From Planctomycetota bacterium (GTDB lineage Bacteria > Planctomycetota > Planctomycetia > Planctomycetales > Planctomycetaceae), in NCBI GenBank assembly GCA_023417655.1, contig JAEZFD010000031.1:106265-170264 (forward strand): DNA of 64,000 nt, written 5' to 3'. Position 1 is the stretch's first letter, and each line of letters starts with the position of its first letter. The notes beneath the pieces are model-generated. The model was not told the origin of the DNA. It did not search any database and saw only the letters and a program-made list of their open reading frames with translations. This document shows positions 1 through 8,727 of this stretch, piece by piece. Made by a program: the position numbers and the translations under genes.

Positions 1-2481
1 GTTCGCAAGAGCTGTTCGTCGTCCGGTGCTGACTTGAGGGAAAGGAACGTTCGGATCATCCTGACCTGTGTGCCCGAATCTCGTCGCCGTCCAGACCGCC
101 CCTGCAAAGGGCGTGAAGTCATCCGCATCCGTGATGGGAGTTTGAATAAGAGACACCGCGTCTTGTAGCTGCTTCTCGGCCTCTGCCACCTTCTTTTCGT
201 GCTCGGCACGCTTGGCCTGATCTTCCCCGGCGAGGGATTGCTTCGCCGAGAGCAAATTCAACTTTCCGTTTTCGACGGCCAGCTGACGTTCTGCGACGAT
301 CGCCGCTCGTCTGGTCGAAAGCTGTGCTTGCGGATCGTGCTGATCACGGCGAGCAATGGACGCCGCAATTCTTGCCTTCACACTTTCCAGGTCTGCCAGA
401 GCAATCTCTTTTCCGACCTGCGCGAGTTCAAACGCGTCGCCTGGCGATTGCTCCAAGCTACCGGAGGGCGTTTTGAGTCTTATCTGAGGGTCCAATGGCA
501 TCAGCTGAAAGCCAGTGAACTCCGCGAGGGCATCAAAGGTCATGAGCTGCATGCCGCCGATGCGACGTTCGACCGGAGAACGCCAGACGAGAACGAGTTC
601 ATCGTTGAGCGTGACGTTCACGAGTTGCCCCCGTGCTTGCACTCGCATCCGGTAGTCTTTGTTCAGTTCGACCTTGAGCGACTTCCTTCCGTCAGAGGGA
701 TAGTGCGAGATTCCCCCCTGTGTATAAGAGCCCTGAATCTTGGAATCTTCGGCGGCCGCACTGAGATACACGGTCTGACCATCGAGCCCCCCAGGGCTCA
801 TCGGAGCTTGGTCAAAGACCAGTCCGACGCTTCGCCAGCGACTTCCCCCCTGAATGCGGAATCGCACCGTTGCATCGAAATCCGCCGGAATCTCGCCGAG
901 ATAGGTCAGAGCTGAACGAACTTGCCCATCCTGTATCTGCTTCACCTGCGCAGGAGAGTGCTTCCAGCTCTCACCGCTGACACGCCAGCGCGTCGGGTCC
1001 AGCGTCTCAAAAGGTTCATTGATCGGCGGAATGGAAACAGACCGTTCCCGCTCCTGTGCCGAATCATTGTCCTTCCGGAGTGCCAGCTCGAAAGTATCAC
1101 GAGCTTTGACTAATTTCGCTTCCGTGTCTTGAACACGCTGAGTCGCCCTCGCGAGCTGATCATCCAGAATCCACTGCTTCAGGCCCGGCTGCCATGCGGT
1201 CTGCGGGAGCGAGACCTGTTCAATCGACCACTCATCGAACGAGAGGATCTCCGGCACACCTGCGGCGAGATTCTGCGATTTGTCAGGCAGTGTTTCATCG
1301 CCGCGAATGAACAGATAAGTCGGAGTATCGAGCAATCCGTCGAACACACGTGGCAGGCCATTCTTCTGCAGGTTCGGCTCCCCTGGCAGATAATCCATCC
1401 TCACCATGTATGGTTCGAAAAAGGCCCGAAACTTGTAGTATTCGACCTGGCTGAGCGGATCATATTTATGATCGTGACACTTCGCGCAGTTCATCGTCAA
1501 TCCGAGCAATCCCTTGCTGACGTGTTCAACGGTTTCATCGAGCCATTGGCCGCGATTGAAGATGAGGTAGTTGCGAACCAGAAAACCAGAAGCCCGAAGT
1601 TTCTCAGGGTCTTCAGGCGTCAGTTCATCTGCAGCGAGCATTAGACGGAGCATTTCTGCATAAGAAGCATCCTCATTCAGACTCTGGACAATCCAGTCTC
1701 GAAAGTGCCACATGTGCGGCGAGCTATTGCGGACCTGAGCTCCCAGTCCCCACCAGTCGCTATAACGCCAGATATCCATCCAATGACGGGCCCAGCGTTC
1801 CCCGTGACGCGGATCATTCAACAGGCGGTCGACAGCCTTTTCGTACCAGTCAGCAGATCGATCGGCCTCGAACGCCTGAATCTCGGCGTCTGTCGGCGGA
1901 AGTCCGATCAAGTCAATCGAAAGTCGGCGTAGCAGCTCGATTCGAGAGGCTTCTTTCTGCGGCGTCAGACCAAGTTCTTGATGCCGACTCGCGATCCAGG
2001 CATCAATTGGATTTCGGCTCCAACCTGATTTGTCTGCAGGCGGATCTCTTCGAATGATCGGACGGAAAGACCAATGGCTCTTTGGGTCAGCTTCGGGGTC
2101 TTCGTGCTCCGGGCCCGGGGCGCCAGCTTTGATCCATTTCGTCAGAATTCCGATTTCATCAGCCGTGAATGGCTCGCCTTCATGTTCAGGCGGCATGCGC
2201 TGTGTCAGATCTGTCGTCGACACCCGCTGCAAAAGCAGGCTGGCGTCGATCTTGTCTGCAGCAGCCAGCGGAGAACCTGAGTCGCCCCCCTGATGAATGA
2301 GCGCCGCCGTATCGAGTCGAAGGCCGGCCTCCTGCTTCAGACCGCCATGGCAAGAATAACAGCGTGCCTTGAGGAGGGGTTTGACCTCGGTGAGATAAAC
2401 CGAGTCGTCGGCGCGGGCGGCAGTCAGGGAGATCCCGAAGCAGCAGGTGATGACGATCAGGATTCTGTGAGCCCAAACCAT
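1..2481 (-). CDS. PSCyt1/DUF1549 cytochrome-type protein, partial (C-terminus beyond the left edge)
   Basis: Open reading frame of 827 codons running off the left edge; the ATG is at 2479-2481. It starts with a Sec signal peptide (hydrophobic residues about 6-22, then Ala-Arg-Ala). A planctomycete cytochrome domain follows, with one CxxCH heme site (CYSCHG, about residue 42). Next is a DUF1549 domain whose hallmark NCAKCHDHKYDPLSQ, a second CxxCH, lies near residue 330. After it comes a region with alpha-helical heptads and a beta-sandwich that looks like a concanavalin-type insert (about residues 520-740). The family normally ends in DUF1553, which would lie outside the window. These proteins are exported and their role is not established. 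Partial copy; domain assignment is firm, function is not. Confidence 0.85.
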   Translation of the reverse strand, partial: MVWAHRILIVITCCFGISLTAARADDSVYLTEVKPLLKARCYSCHGGLKQEAGLRLDTAALIHQGGDSGSPLAAADKIDASLLLQRVSTTDLTQRMPPEHEGEPFTADEIGILTKWIKAGAPGPEHEDPEADPKSHWSFRPIIRRDPPADKSGWSRNPIDAWIASRHQELGLTPQKEASRIELLRRLSIDLIGLPPTDAEIQAFEADRSADWYEKAVDRLLNDPRHGERWARHWMDIWRYSDWWGLGAQVRNSSPHMWHFRDWIVQSLNEDASYAEMLRLMLAADELTPEDPEKLRASGFLVRNYLIFNRGQWLDETVEHVSKGLLGLTMNCAKCHDHKYDPLSQVEYYKFRAFFEPYMVRMDYLPGEPNLQKNGLPRVFDGLLDTPTYLFIRGDETLPDKSQNLAAGVPEILSFDEWSIEQVSLPQTAWQPGLKQWILDDQLARATQRVQDTEAKLVKARDTFELALRKDNDSAQERERSVSIPPINEPFETLDPTRWRVSGESWKHSPAQVKQIQDGQVRSALTYLGEIPADFDATVRFRIQGGSRWRSVGLVFDQAPMSPGGLDGQTVYLSAAAEDSKIQGSYTQGGISHYPSDGRKSLKVELNKDYRMRVQARGQLVNVTLNDELVLVWRSPVERRIGGMQLMTFDALAEFTGFQLMPLDPQIRLKTPSGSLEQSPGDAFELAQVGKEIALADLESVKARIAASIARRDQHDPQAQLSTRRAAIVAERQLAVENGKLNLLSAKQSLAGEDQAKRAEHEKKVAEAEKQLQDAVSLIQTPITDADDFTPFAGAVWTATRFGHTGQDDPNVPFPQVSTGRRTALAN

Positions 2482-2516
2482 GGTTTCACTTTATGATGAA
2501 CGGTATTCGACGGCAT

Positions 2517-3389
2517 TCAGCGTGAACGCTGGGACGGGTCTGTCATCTTTGCGAGAATCGGGTGATTGTTCAGAATATGATAACTGAGCGCGTCCCGGGC
2601 TCCCGCTTCGTTTCTCTCAATCAGGTTCTCGAGAATCTTCCGGTGCTGATGGACCGTCTCGATGGCGGTTTCCCTGTCGTGATCCTCCCACTGAAACAGA
2701 AGGCGGTAGTAACGCCCCTGACGATCAAAAAACTCTCTAATGTAGTGATTCTCTGAGAGCTGTATGAGATAAGCATGCAGCGACTCGTCAATCTGCGGTG
2801 CCTCTTCGTCTGATGAAGGAACGACGTTCGCTTCCAGCATCCGCGTCAACTCGCCCGTCCGCAATTTGGGAAAGGCCAGCTTCAGGGCCTTCAGCTCCAA
2901 CGATTCGCGGACTTCCACATACGACTGCAGGTCTTCCTGACAGAAAGCCCGAAGTCGCCAGCCACGTCGCGGAATATGATCGAGGACTCCTTCACCAGCG
3001 AGTCGATGAAAGACATTCCGAATCGCTGACCGGCTGGCGTCGTACTTCTCGGCAGTCGCCTCTTCACGGAGATAGACCGCCTCCCCCTGCAAACTCACCG
3101 GCAGAAGATCAGCAACAATGATTTCGTAAAGATCCCGGGGGGGCTCTGGCTGACGGATCGGGCCGGTGCTCCCCGATGACGAATCCGGTTGCACACTCAC
3201 AATCAGACGTCGGTTTGGCCCCTTCTCAAGCACGCCGTCATCGATCAAGGCCGCGATTGCCGTCCGCACCGGAGTGAAACTGACGTTATACATCTCCGCC
3301 AGTGAATCGATCGTCAGCTGAGGAGGAATGTCCTGCCCCGACCGCAATCGACACTCAAGATCGTCCCGGATGTAATTTGCGATTGACAT
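2517..3389 (-). CDS. GntR-family transcriptional regulator with two winged-helix domains and an FCD-like domain
   Basis: 290 residues. Two winged helix-turn-helix domains stand in tandem: residues 5-65 (AEMYNVSFTPVRTAI is the first recognition region) and residues 85-150 (ATAEKYDASRSAIRNVFHRL). Residues 150-280 form a helical FCD-like ligand domain with spaced Asp/His residues (D201, H205, H248-H250, H271/H276) of the kind that bind a metal and a carboxylate ligand. FCD regulators normally carry one winged helix, so the second is unusual. The gene is divergent from the sugar-acid operon starting at 3493 and the 103-bp gap holds repeated half-sites, so it most likely controls that operon and itself. 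Ligand unknown; a sugar acid or keto-deoxy acid is an inference. Confidence 0.85.
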   Translation of the reverse strand: MSIANYIRDDLECRLRSGQDIPPQLTIDSLAEMYNVSFTPVRTAIAALIDDGVLEKGPNRRLIVSVQPDSSSGSTGPIRQPEPPRDLYEIIVADLLPVSLQGEAVYLREEATAEKYDASRSAIRNVFHRLAGEGVLDHIPRRGWRLRAFCQEDLQSYVEVRESLELKALKLAFPKLRTGELTRMLEANVVPSSDEEAPQIDESLHAYLIQLSENHYIREFFDRQGRYYRLLFQWEDHDRETAIETVHQHRKILENLIERNEAGARDALSYHILNNHPILAKMTDPSQRSR

Positions 3390-3404
3390 ATCACCACAAA
3401 TTTA

Positions 3405-3447
3405 TTGATTTTGTTTTCAAAATCAAGTAGATTGTCTACAAAATCAA
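3405..3447. promoter_or_regulatory. Putative operator cluster for the divergent GntR regulator
   Basis: In the divergent gap TTGATTTTG (3405-3413) and CAAAATCAA (3418-3426) form a perfect 9-bp inverted repeat with a 4-bp centre. A further CAAAATCAA at 3439-3447 lies 21 bp (two helical turns) from the second. Between them, GTAGA-TTG-TCTAC (3427-3439) is a perfect inverted repeat, and TTGTCTACAA (3432-3441) matches the TTGTNNACAA type site of FadR/FCD-class GntR proteins. The repeats are seen directly; binding by the adjacent regulator is inferred. Confidence 0.6.
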
Positions 3448-3492
3448 ATTTGGCGTTCCATCGGCCAACTTACATCTCAAAAAGTCTCCAGC

Positions 3493-4677
3493 ATGGCACT
3501 CAAAATCACAGCAATTGAATCCCATGTCTGCCACGCGCGGATGAGAAATTGGGTCTTTGTGAAGGTGATCACAAATCAGCCTGGACTCGTCGGTTGGGGC
3601 GAGTCGACGCTCGAATGGCACACCCGGAGCGTGGTCGGAGCCGTCGAAGATCTCAAGCAGTTGCTCCTGGGAGAAGATCCGACACGCGTCGAGTATCTGT
3701 GGCAGATGATGTGGCGGCAACATTTCTGGCACGGCAGCGGAATTGTTCGTTCCACTGCAATCGCAGGTATCGACTTGGCCCTTTGGGACATCATAGGCAA
3801 AGTTCACGACGTCCCCTGCCACCGTCTTTGGGGCGGACCAGTGAGAGACACGATTCGTCTCTATTGCCATCTCGGCGGAGGGAATCTCGAAAGCTTCTAT
3901 GAAACCCCCGTCGACAACGCAAAGCGATTCGCCGAACTTGCTCAAGAGGCTGTGCAGTCCGGATTTACAGCTTTCAAATCCATGGCCGTTCCGCCGACGA
4001 TGCCAGTCGAAGGTCTGAAGCCGATCAAAATGGCCGACGCCTGTGTCGGTGCCATGCGTGAAGCGGTCGGAGATGACATCGACATCATGGTCGACTGCCA
4101 TGCCCGCCCTTCTCCTTCGATGGGCATGCAGTTCGCGAACGCACTCGAACCCTACGGACTTTACTTCCTCGAGGAACCGTGCTGGCCCGAGAACGTCGCT
4201 GGCCTCGCAGCGATTAATGCTGCCGTCTCAACTCCGATTGCAACTGGAGAACGCCTCACTCATCTCGCGGCGTTCAAGGACTTGTTCGCCGCCCGCAGCT
4301 GTGAAATCTGTCAGCTCGATCTCACCCATTGTGGTGGCTTCACTGAGGCCCGCCGGGTCGCGGCGCTGGCCGATGCCTATCGCATTGCATTGGCGCCCCA
4401 TAATCCTCAGGGTCCCGTCAGCACGGCAGCCTCTCTCGAGTTCGGCTTTTCTCAACCGAGCTATATCATCTGCGAGTCCGTCCATCAGGACGTCCCCTGG
4501 CGTCACGAAGTCGTCGACGAAGGTTATGAACTCGACCTCTCGACGCGCACAGTGAAACCGAACATGCGGCCCGGACTGGGCGTCATCGTGAACGAAGACG
4601 CAATTCGCAAGCACCCCTTCGAACAGGAAATTCCGCAACGGGTCTTCTATGCCGACGGCGCTGTCGGCGACTGGTAA
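3493..4677 (+). CDS. Mandelate racemase/muconate lactonizing enzyme family protein, galactonate-dehydratase-like
   Basis: 394 residues, enolase superfamily. The N-terminal capping domain covers about residues 1-120, then the (beta/alpha) barrel. Acid-sugar dehydratase features: metal ligands D201 (VDCHARPSP, with H203 next to it), E227/E228 in LEEP, E253 in TGERL, and H303 in APHNPQGP, as in D-galactonate dehydratase-type enzymes. Members of this subgroup dehydrate sugar acids to 2-keto-3-deoxy acids; the exact substrate cannot be read from sequence. It is first in an operon with a ceramidase-like gene and a DapA-like aldolase (4781, 6180), which fits dehydration followed by aldol cleavage. 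Regulated probably by the divergent GntR protein through repeats at 3405-3447. Confidence 0.9.
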   Translation: MALKITAIESHVCHARMRNWVFVKVITNQPGLVGWGESTLEWHTRSVVGAVEDLKQLLLGEDPTRVEYLWQMMWRQHFWHGSGIVRSTAIAGIDLALWDIIGKVHDVPCHRLWGGPVRDTIRLYCHLGGGNLESFYETPVDNAKRFAELAQEAVQSGFTAFKSMAVPPTMPVEGLKPIKMADACVGAMREAVGDDIDIMVDCHARPSPSMGMQFANALEPYGLYFLEEPCWPENVAGLAAINAAVSTPIATGERLTHLAAFKDLFAARSCEICQLDLTHCGGFTEARRVAALADAYRIALAPHNPQGPVSTAASLEFGFSQPSYIICESVHQDVPWRHEVVDEGYELDLSTRTVKPNMRPGLGVIVNEDAIRKHPFEQEIPQRVFYADGAVGDW

Positions 4678-4780
4678 CACGCGGTCATCAGGCTGAGTCC
4701 ATCAAGAAACGACGGCTCGCAGCGTGCAGAGACGCTGCTGCTAACCGCGTAGCCCTGTCTTCCCACAACTGAATCCGAGA

Positions 4781-6196
4781 ATGATCCTCAACAATCATCG
4801 GGCCGATCTGATGCAACAACAACCGAAAGAGTTCCGACATGCCTCCTTTCGCGGGCGATTCGGGATTGCTCAAAGTGATATCACCCCCCCGGTCGGAGTC
4901 CATTCCCGGACCTGGGGAGCCGCTGAACATGAAGTCGCCGACTCCATTCACCGCCCCCTGACTTTGACCGCCATGGTCATCAAGTCAACTGAACGGGAGT
5001 CACCGCTCGTTCTGATCTGTGCCGACCTGAGTTACTGGAAAACCAACAGTCTCATTCCCGTTTTCCATTCGCGAATTCGTGAAGCACTTTCTCTGCAGCC
5101 GGATGAACTGATCTTCGCCGTCAGTCACAGTCACGCAACGCCTCCGCTGATGGATCCTGAAGGCGATGTGCCGGGGGGAGACCTCATTCGTCAGTGGATG
5201 CAGTCCCTGCCCGAAATTGCAATTCAGACGGTTCAAACAGCTCTCCAGCAGCAGTTTGACGGTTTGCTCGAGTGGCACATCGGTCGGTGTGGGCTGGCAG
5301 CGGTTCGTGACTTCCCGGATCCCGCCCCCGGAAGTGATCGCTACTTGTGCGGTTATGCCCCTGAGAAAAGAGCAGACGATACGCTGCTGGTCGGCCGCCT
5401 CTCTGACCTGACCGGGAAGCAGCGCGGCACAGTTGTGAATTACGCCTGTCATCCCACGACACTCGCCTGGGAAAATACGTCGGTTTCTCCCGACTATATC
5501 GGGGCCATGCGGGAGACGATCGAGAAGGAGACTCAGGCCCACGTCTTCTTCCTGCTCGGGATGTGTGGGGAACTCGCTCCGCGTTCACAGTACACCGGCG
5601 ATGTCGGTCTCGCAGATCGGCACGGAAAGCAGCTTGGGCATGCCGTGCTGGCGACACTTTATGGAATGGAGCCGCCGGGTCAGGCTCTCGCTTTCACAGG
5701 CGTGATGGAGTCAGGCGCTCCGTTGGCCGTCTGGCGGAACCAACCGACCGATAGTTCGTCGAAGTTGATCTCCATCCGGCGGACGGTCGAAGTCCCGATG
5801 AAAGAATGGCCGACCGCCGCAGAACTCGCACAACAGATCAGCGAGACCCCCGACCGCTTCCAGCAGGAACGACTCGGTCGGCGACTCGCGATTCGCAAGT
5901 ATCTTGGAGACGAAAAGACTTACGCCCTCGAGATGCTCGCATGGCGAGTAGGCGAGGTCGTCTTCATCGGCAGCAGTGGCGAGGCATATTCCGTTCTTCA
6001 GCAGGAACTGCGAAAACGCTTCCCTGACACAGCAATCGTTTGTATGAATCTCATCAACGGGTCAAACGGCTATCTCCCCCCCGCCGACTTGTTTCAATAT
6101 GACATCTACCCCGTCTGGCAAACCCCCTTCGCAGCGGGTTGCCTTGAGAATACCCTGACTGCCGCCGAGGCCCTGATCCATGACATCCTTGCCTGA
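4781..6196 (+). CDS. Neutral/alkaline ceramidase-like N-terminal domain protein
   Basis: 471 residues. The opening GRFGIAQSDITPPVGV and the later FAVSHSHATPP and YACHPTT motifs are those of the neutral/alkaline ceramidase N-terminal fold, a zinc amidohydrolase family that is common in planctomycetes. Histidines in SHSHATPP and NYACHP are the likely metal ligands. No signal peptide is visible, so it is probably cytoplasmic, unlike true secreted ceramidases. It sits between a sugar-acid dehydratase and a DapA-like aldolase and overlaps the latter by 17 bp, so it is translated with them. Real substrate unknown: ceramide is unlikely from context; an ester, lactone or amide of a sugar acid is a guess. 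An internal ATG at 4811 is an alternative start. Confidence 0.8.
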   Translation: MILNNHRADLMQQQPKEFRHASFRGRFGIAQSDITPPVGVHSRTWGAAEHEVADSIHRPLTLTAMVIKSTERESPLVLICADLSYWKTNSLIPVFHSRIREALSLQPDELIFAVSHSHATPPLMDPEGDVPGGDLIRQWMQSLPEIAIQTVQTALQQQFDGLLEWHIGRCGLAAVRDFPDPAPGSDRYLCGYAPEKRADDTLLVGRLSDLTGKQRGTVVNYACHPTTLAWENTSVSPDYIGAMRETIEKETQAHVFFLLGMCGELAPRSQYTGDVGLADRHGKQLGHAVLATLYGMEPPGQALAFTGVMESGAPLAVWRNQPTDSSSKLISIRRTVEVPMKEWPTAAELAQQISETPDRFQQERLGRRLAIRKYLGDEKTYALEMLAWRVGEVVFIGSSGEAYSVLQQELRKRFPDTAIVCMNLINGSNGYLPPADLFQYDIYPVWQTPFAAGCLENTLTAAEALIHDILA

Positions 6197-7106
6197 TCGT
6201 TCCCTCCAGGGAGTCCTCCCGGTTCTGCAGACTCCCTTTCTGGAAGATGGCTCCATTGATCAGGACACATTCCAGCGAGAAGTCGACTGGGCCTTCAGCG
6301 TGGGTGCCGATGGCATTGTCATTGCTATGGTGAGCGAGATTCTCCGACTGGGGAAAACACTTCGCCTGCAACTCGCGGAACTCGCCTGCGCCGCAGCGCA
6401 GGGACGCGGCTTCTCTGTGATCAGTGTTGGTGCCGAGAGCACGGATGAAGCGTGTGAGTTTGCCCGACATGCGCAGTCGCATGGAGCAAGCGCCGTTATG
6501 GCAATCCCACCTGTCGCGACGCGCCTTGGAAGCGCAGCGACCTGCGACTATTTCGCGAACATCGCCCGAAGCATCGAAATCCCGCTCGTCGTTCAGGATG
6601 CCTCCGGTTACGTCGGCGCAGCGATCTCCATGGACGTCTATCAGAATCTGATTCGGGAATTCGGCCCGGAGCGCATTCTCTTCAAACCGGAAGCCAGTCC
6701 CCTCGGTCCTAACCTCTCCCGACTGCGCGATGCCACGGACGGACAGGCTCGTATCTTCGAGGGCTCCGGGGGAATCAACCTCGTCGACTGCTATCGACGC
6801 GGCATCCATGGCACGATGCCGGGAGCCGATCTTCTGGACGCGATCGTCGCACTCTGGCGGGCACTTAAGGCCAACGATGAAGACCGGATCTATGAGATCT
6901 CGCTTCCCCTCAGTGCAATCGTTGCTCTGCAGCTCTCAGCGGGGCTGGATGGCTTCCTCGCCATCGAGAAATACCTGCTGAAGAAACGCGGACTCTTCCC
7001 TAACACGCTCCAGCGTTCACCGGTCAGCTGGGAACTCGATGAAGAAACCGCGGCCGAAATCGACCGCCTGTTTGAGCGACTGATGAGAGCGGTTCAATCA
7101 CGCTGA
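6180..7106 (+). CDS. Dihydrodipicolinate synthase/N-acetylneuraminate lyase family protein
   Basis: 308 residues, class I aldolase barrel. The Schiff-base lysine is K169 (ILFKPEAS) and the active-site tyrosine probably Y144 (QDASGYVG). The usual GTTGE pyruvate-carboxylate loop near residue 50 is replaced by AMVSEI, so this is not a normal DapA. Members of the family act on pyruvate-derived keto acids; next to a sugar-acid dehydratase the likely role is cleavage or dehydration of a 2-keto-3-deoxy acid. Its start lies 17 bp inside the end of the preceding gene, implying translational coupling. Substrate is inferred from context only. Confidence 0.85.
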   Translation: MTSLPDRSLQGVLPVLQTPFLEDGSIDQDTFQREVDWAFSVGADGIVIAMVSEILRLGKTLRLQLAELACAAAQGRGFSVISVGAESTDEACEFARHAQSHGASAVMAIPPVATRLGSAATCDYFANIARSIEIPLVVQDASGYVGAAISMDVYQNLIREFGPERILFKPEASPLGPNLSRLRDATDGQARIFEGSGGINLVDCYRRGIHGTMPGADLLDAIVALWRALKANDEDRIYEISLPLSAIVALQLSAGLDGFLAIEKYLLKKRGLFPNTLQRSPVSWELDEETAAEIDRLFERLMRAVQSR

Positions 7107-7140
7107 GGCGGCATTCCGGAATGCCCCAGAAACGCCTCAG
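7103..7140 (+). terminator. Compound hairpin at the end of the sugar-acid operon
   Basis: The stop codon of the DapA-like gene lies in the left arm of an 8-bp outer stem, CTGAGGCG (7103-7110) with CGCCTCAG (7133-7140). It encloses the 16-bp palindrome GGCATTCCGGAATGCC (7110-7125). There is no T tract, so it may act as a 3' stabilising structure rather than a classical intrinsic terminator. Confidence 0.4.
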
Positions 7141-7162
7141 AGGAACCTCAATAAGACAGCCC

Positions 7163-7189
7163 GGGAATTCGCGTCGCTGACGGAATTCC
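7163..7189 (-). terminator. Hairpin downstream of tRNA-Leu
   Basis: On the minus strand, 6 bases after the tRNA 3' end, GGAATTC/GAATTCC arms (7164-7170 and 7183-7189) form a 7-bp stem with a 12-base loop, followed by a short pyrimidine-rich stretch. It could end the tRNA transcript; the T tract is weak. Confidence 0.35.
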
Positions 7190-7195
7190 GGGGAA

Positions 7196-7277
<82 letters not shown>

Positions 7278-7776
7278 AATCGCAGGGGAGGAGCGATCAG
7301 ATCGCTTCTCTGCCCATGCGTGCTCAGCATTGTACAACCAATCGCACTTCCAGCCAGCGCAACGGATCGTAAAAACTTCCTCCGTCATGTTGAAGGCGAT
7401 TCTTCCCGCCGGTTTTCGCCAGTCCAGATCCCCAAATCCGCAGAGACAGACGGGATTATCGCTCTCTCGAATTGCTGACACACCTGCGGAGTCTTCGATT
7501 CCGGCGAGGAATGCACTCGGGCATCCTGTCACGATTCGCGAACCCAGTTCCTGAGGACGGCGATGAACCCGCAAGGTTGCAAGAATTCTTTTTGAATCTG
7601 GACGCCGCTCTGTCACAAAACGTCCCAGAGATTCGTCCTTGCTGGCAGAGTTCCTTCGTTGCCTCACCAGAAGACGGGCGATGAAGTTGCGATGTATGAT
7701 CAATCAGCAGCATCCGCGGCGGCTTTGTGTTCCACACAAGAGGTGACCGCCGCCTCGCTTCTGAAATCGTGAGCAG
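7278..7776. other. Intergenic stretch upstream of the ECF sigma gene
   Basis: About 500 bp without a supportable gene. Besides the candidate ECF41 promoter at 7611-7637 I see no structured RNA or repeat. The 5' leader from that promoter to the sigma start would be about 130 bases. Confidence 0.5.
7611..7637 (+). promoter_or_regulatory. Candidate ECF41-type promoter (autoregulatory)
   Basis: TGTCACA (7611-7617), a 16-base spacer, then CGTC (7634-7637). This is the bipartite motif I recall as the ECF41 family target promoter, found here upstream of an ECF41-type sigma gene. No second copy is visible in front of the following SDR gene, so both genes are probably transcribed from this site. Confidence 0.6.
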
Positions 7777-8637
7777 ATGGGGCGTGCCATGAATCAGGAC
7801 ATGAGTTCATTCCGGCAGCGGATGATGTCCGTTGCTTACCGGATGCTCGGAAGCGTCGTTGACGCCGAAGATGCGGTGCAGGATGCCTTCCTCCGATATC
7901 AGACCGCGAGCAAGGTCCACGCCCCCGAGGGATTTCTGATCCGGACCACGACTCGCCTTTGCCTTGACCGACTTCGTCAGCGCCGACGCCAAAGTTATAT
8001 CGGTCCTTGGGTGCCTGAACCCGTTGAAACTCGAATCGCAGGACAGGAAGCGGTTCTCGCAGAGTCACTCTCCCAGGCATTCCTGCTGCTGCTGGAACGC
8101 TTAACTCCGAACGAACGTGCCGCGTTTCTCCTGCGCATCGTCTTCGACTACGAATACAGCGAAGTCGCCGACATTCTCGGAAAGTCAGAACCGGCCATCC
8201 GCCAACTTGTCAGTCGAGCCCGTGAAAGAATCGGACTTGCTGACGGACGTCGAGTCGCTGTTCCGCTCTCTCAGGCAGACTTACTCGCTGAGCGGTTTCT
8301 CGATGCCTGTCGGAATGGAGATCTGCAGACCATCGAAAGTTTGATGTCGGAGACGGTCGAAGTCCACTCCGATGGAGGAGGCAAAGTCACCGCCGCCCGC
8401 GTGGTCATTCAGGGCCGCAAACGCTCAGCGAAATTCCTGTGCGGGGTCTTCCGGAAGTTGTCGCGATATTGCGAGCTGCGCACCACTCGGGTCAACGGTA
8501 ACCCGGGAGTTGTGTTTCTCTCTAACGGTCAGGTCCGGGATGTCCTTTCCATTAACGGACACGAAACCATTGAGACCGTCTGCATCACAGTAAACCCCGA
8601 CAAACTGTTGAGATGGTCTGCGATCGAAGTGGAATAG
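7777..8637 (+). CDS. ECF41-type RNA polymerase sigma factor with SnoaL-like C-terminal domain
   Basis: 286 residues. Region sigma-2 is at about 11-72 (AYRMLGSVVDAEDAVQD), sigma-4 at about 95-155 (VFDYEYSEVADILGKS...), and a SnoaL-like extension fills 167-283. Three signatures of the ECF41 group are present: WVPEP in the sigma2-sigma4 linker (78-82), DGGGK (199-203) and NPDKL (273-277). In this group the C-terminal extension replaces a separate anti-sigma factor and tunes activity. The next gene is an NAD(P)-binding oxidoreductase, the typical ECF41 partner. Possible alternative start at 7789 (Met5). The signal sensed is unknown. Confidence 0.9.
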   Translation: MGRAMNQDMSSFRQRMMSVAYRMLGSVVDAEDAVQDAFLRYQTASKVHAPEGFLIRTTTRLCLDRLRQRRRQSYIGPWVPEPVETRIAGQEAVLAESLSQAFLLLLERLTPNERAAFLLRIVFDYEYSEVADILGKSEPAIRQLVSRARERIGLADGRRVAVPLSQADLLAERFLDACRNGDLQTIESLMSETVEVHSDGGGKVTAARVVIQGRKRSAKFLCGVFRKLSRYCELRTTRVNGNPGVVFLSNGQVRDVLSINGHETIETVCITVNPDKLLRWSAIEVE

Positions 8638-8727
8638 TCTTCGCTCCCAATCACTGCTTTCACATTTCATCCGGGATCATGAGCAGCCCTGCTCGATTCC
8701 CTCATGCTTTCCATTCAGGAGAAGGAA

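Noticed and set aside
6054..6809. Long minus-strand frame opposite the DapA-like gene
   Set aside because: Antisense shadow of a well-supported gene; such frames are common in this GC-rich DNA.
8704..8727. Upstream ATG of the SDR gene
   Set aside because: A good Shine-Dalgarno sequence lies between it and the ATG at 8728, so the latter is the start.
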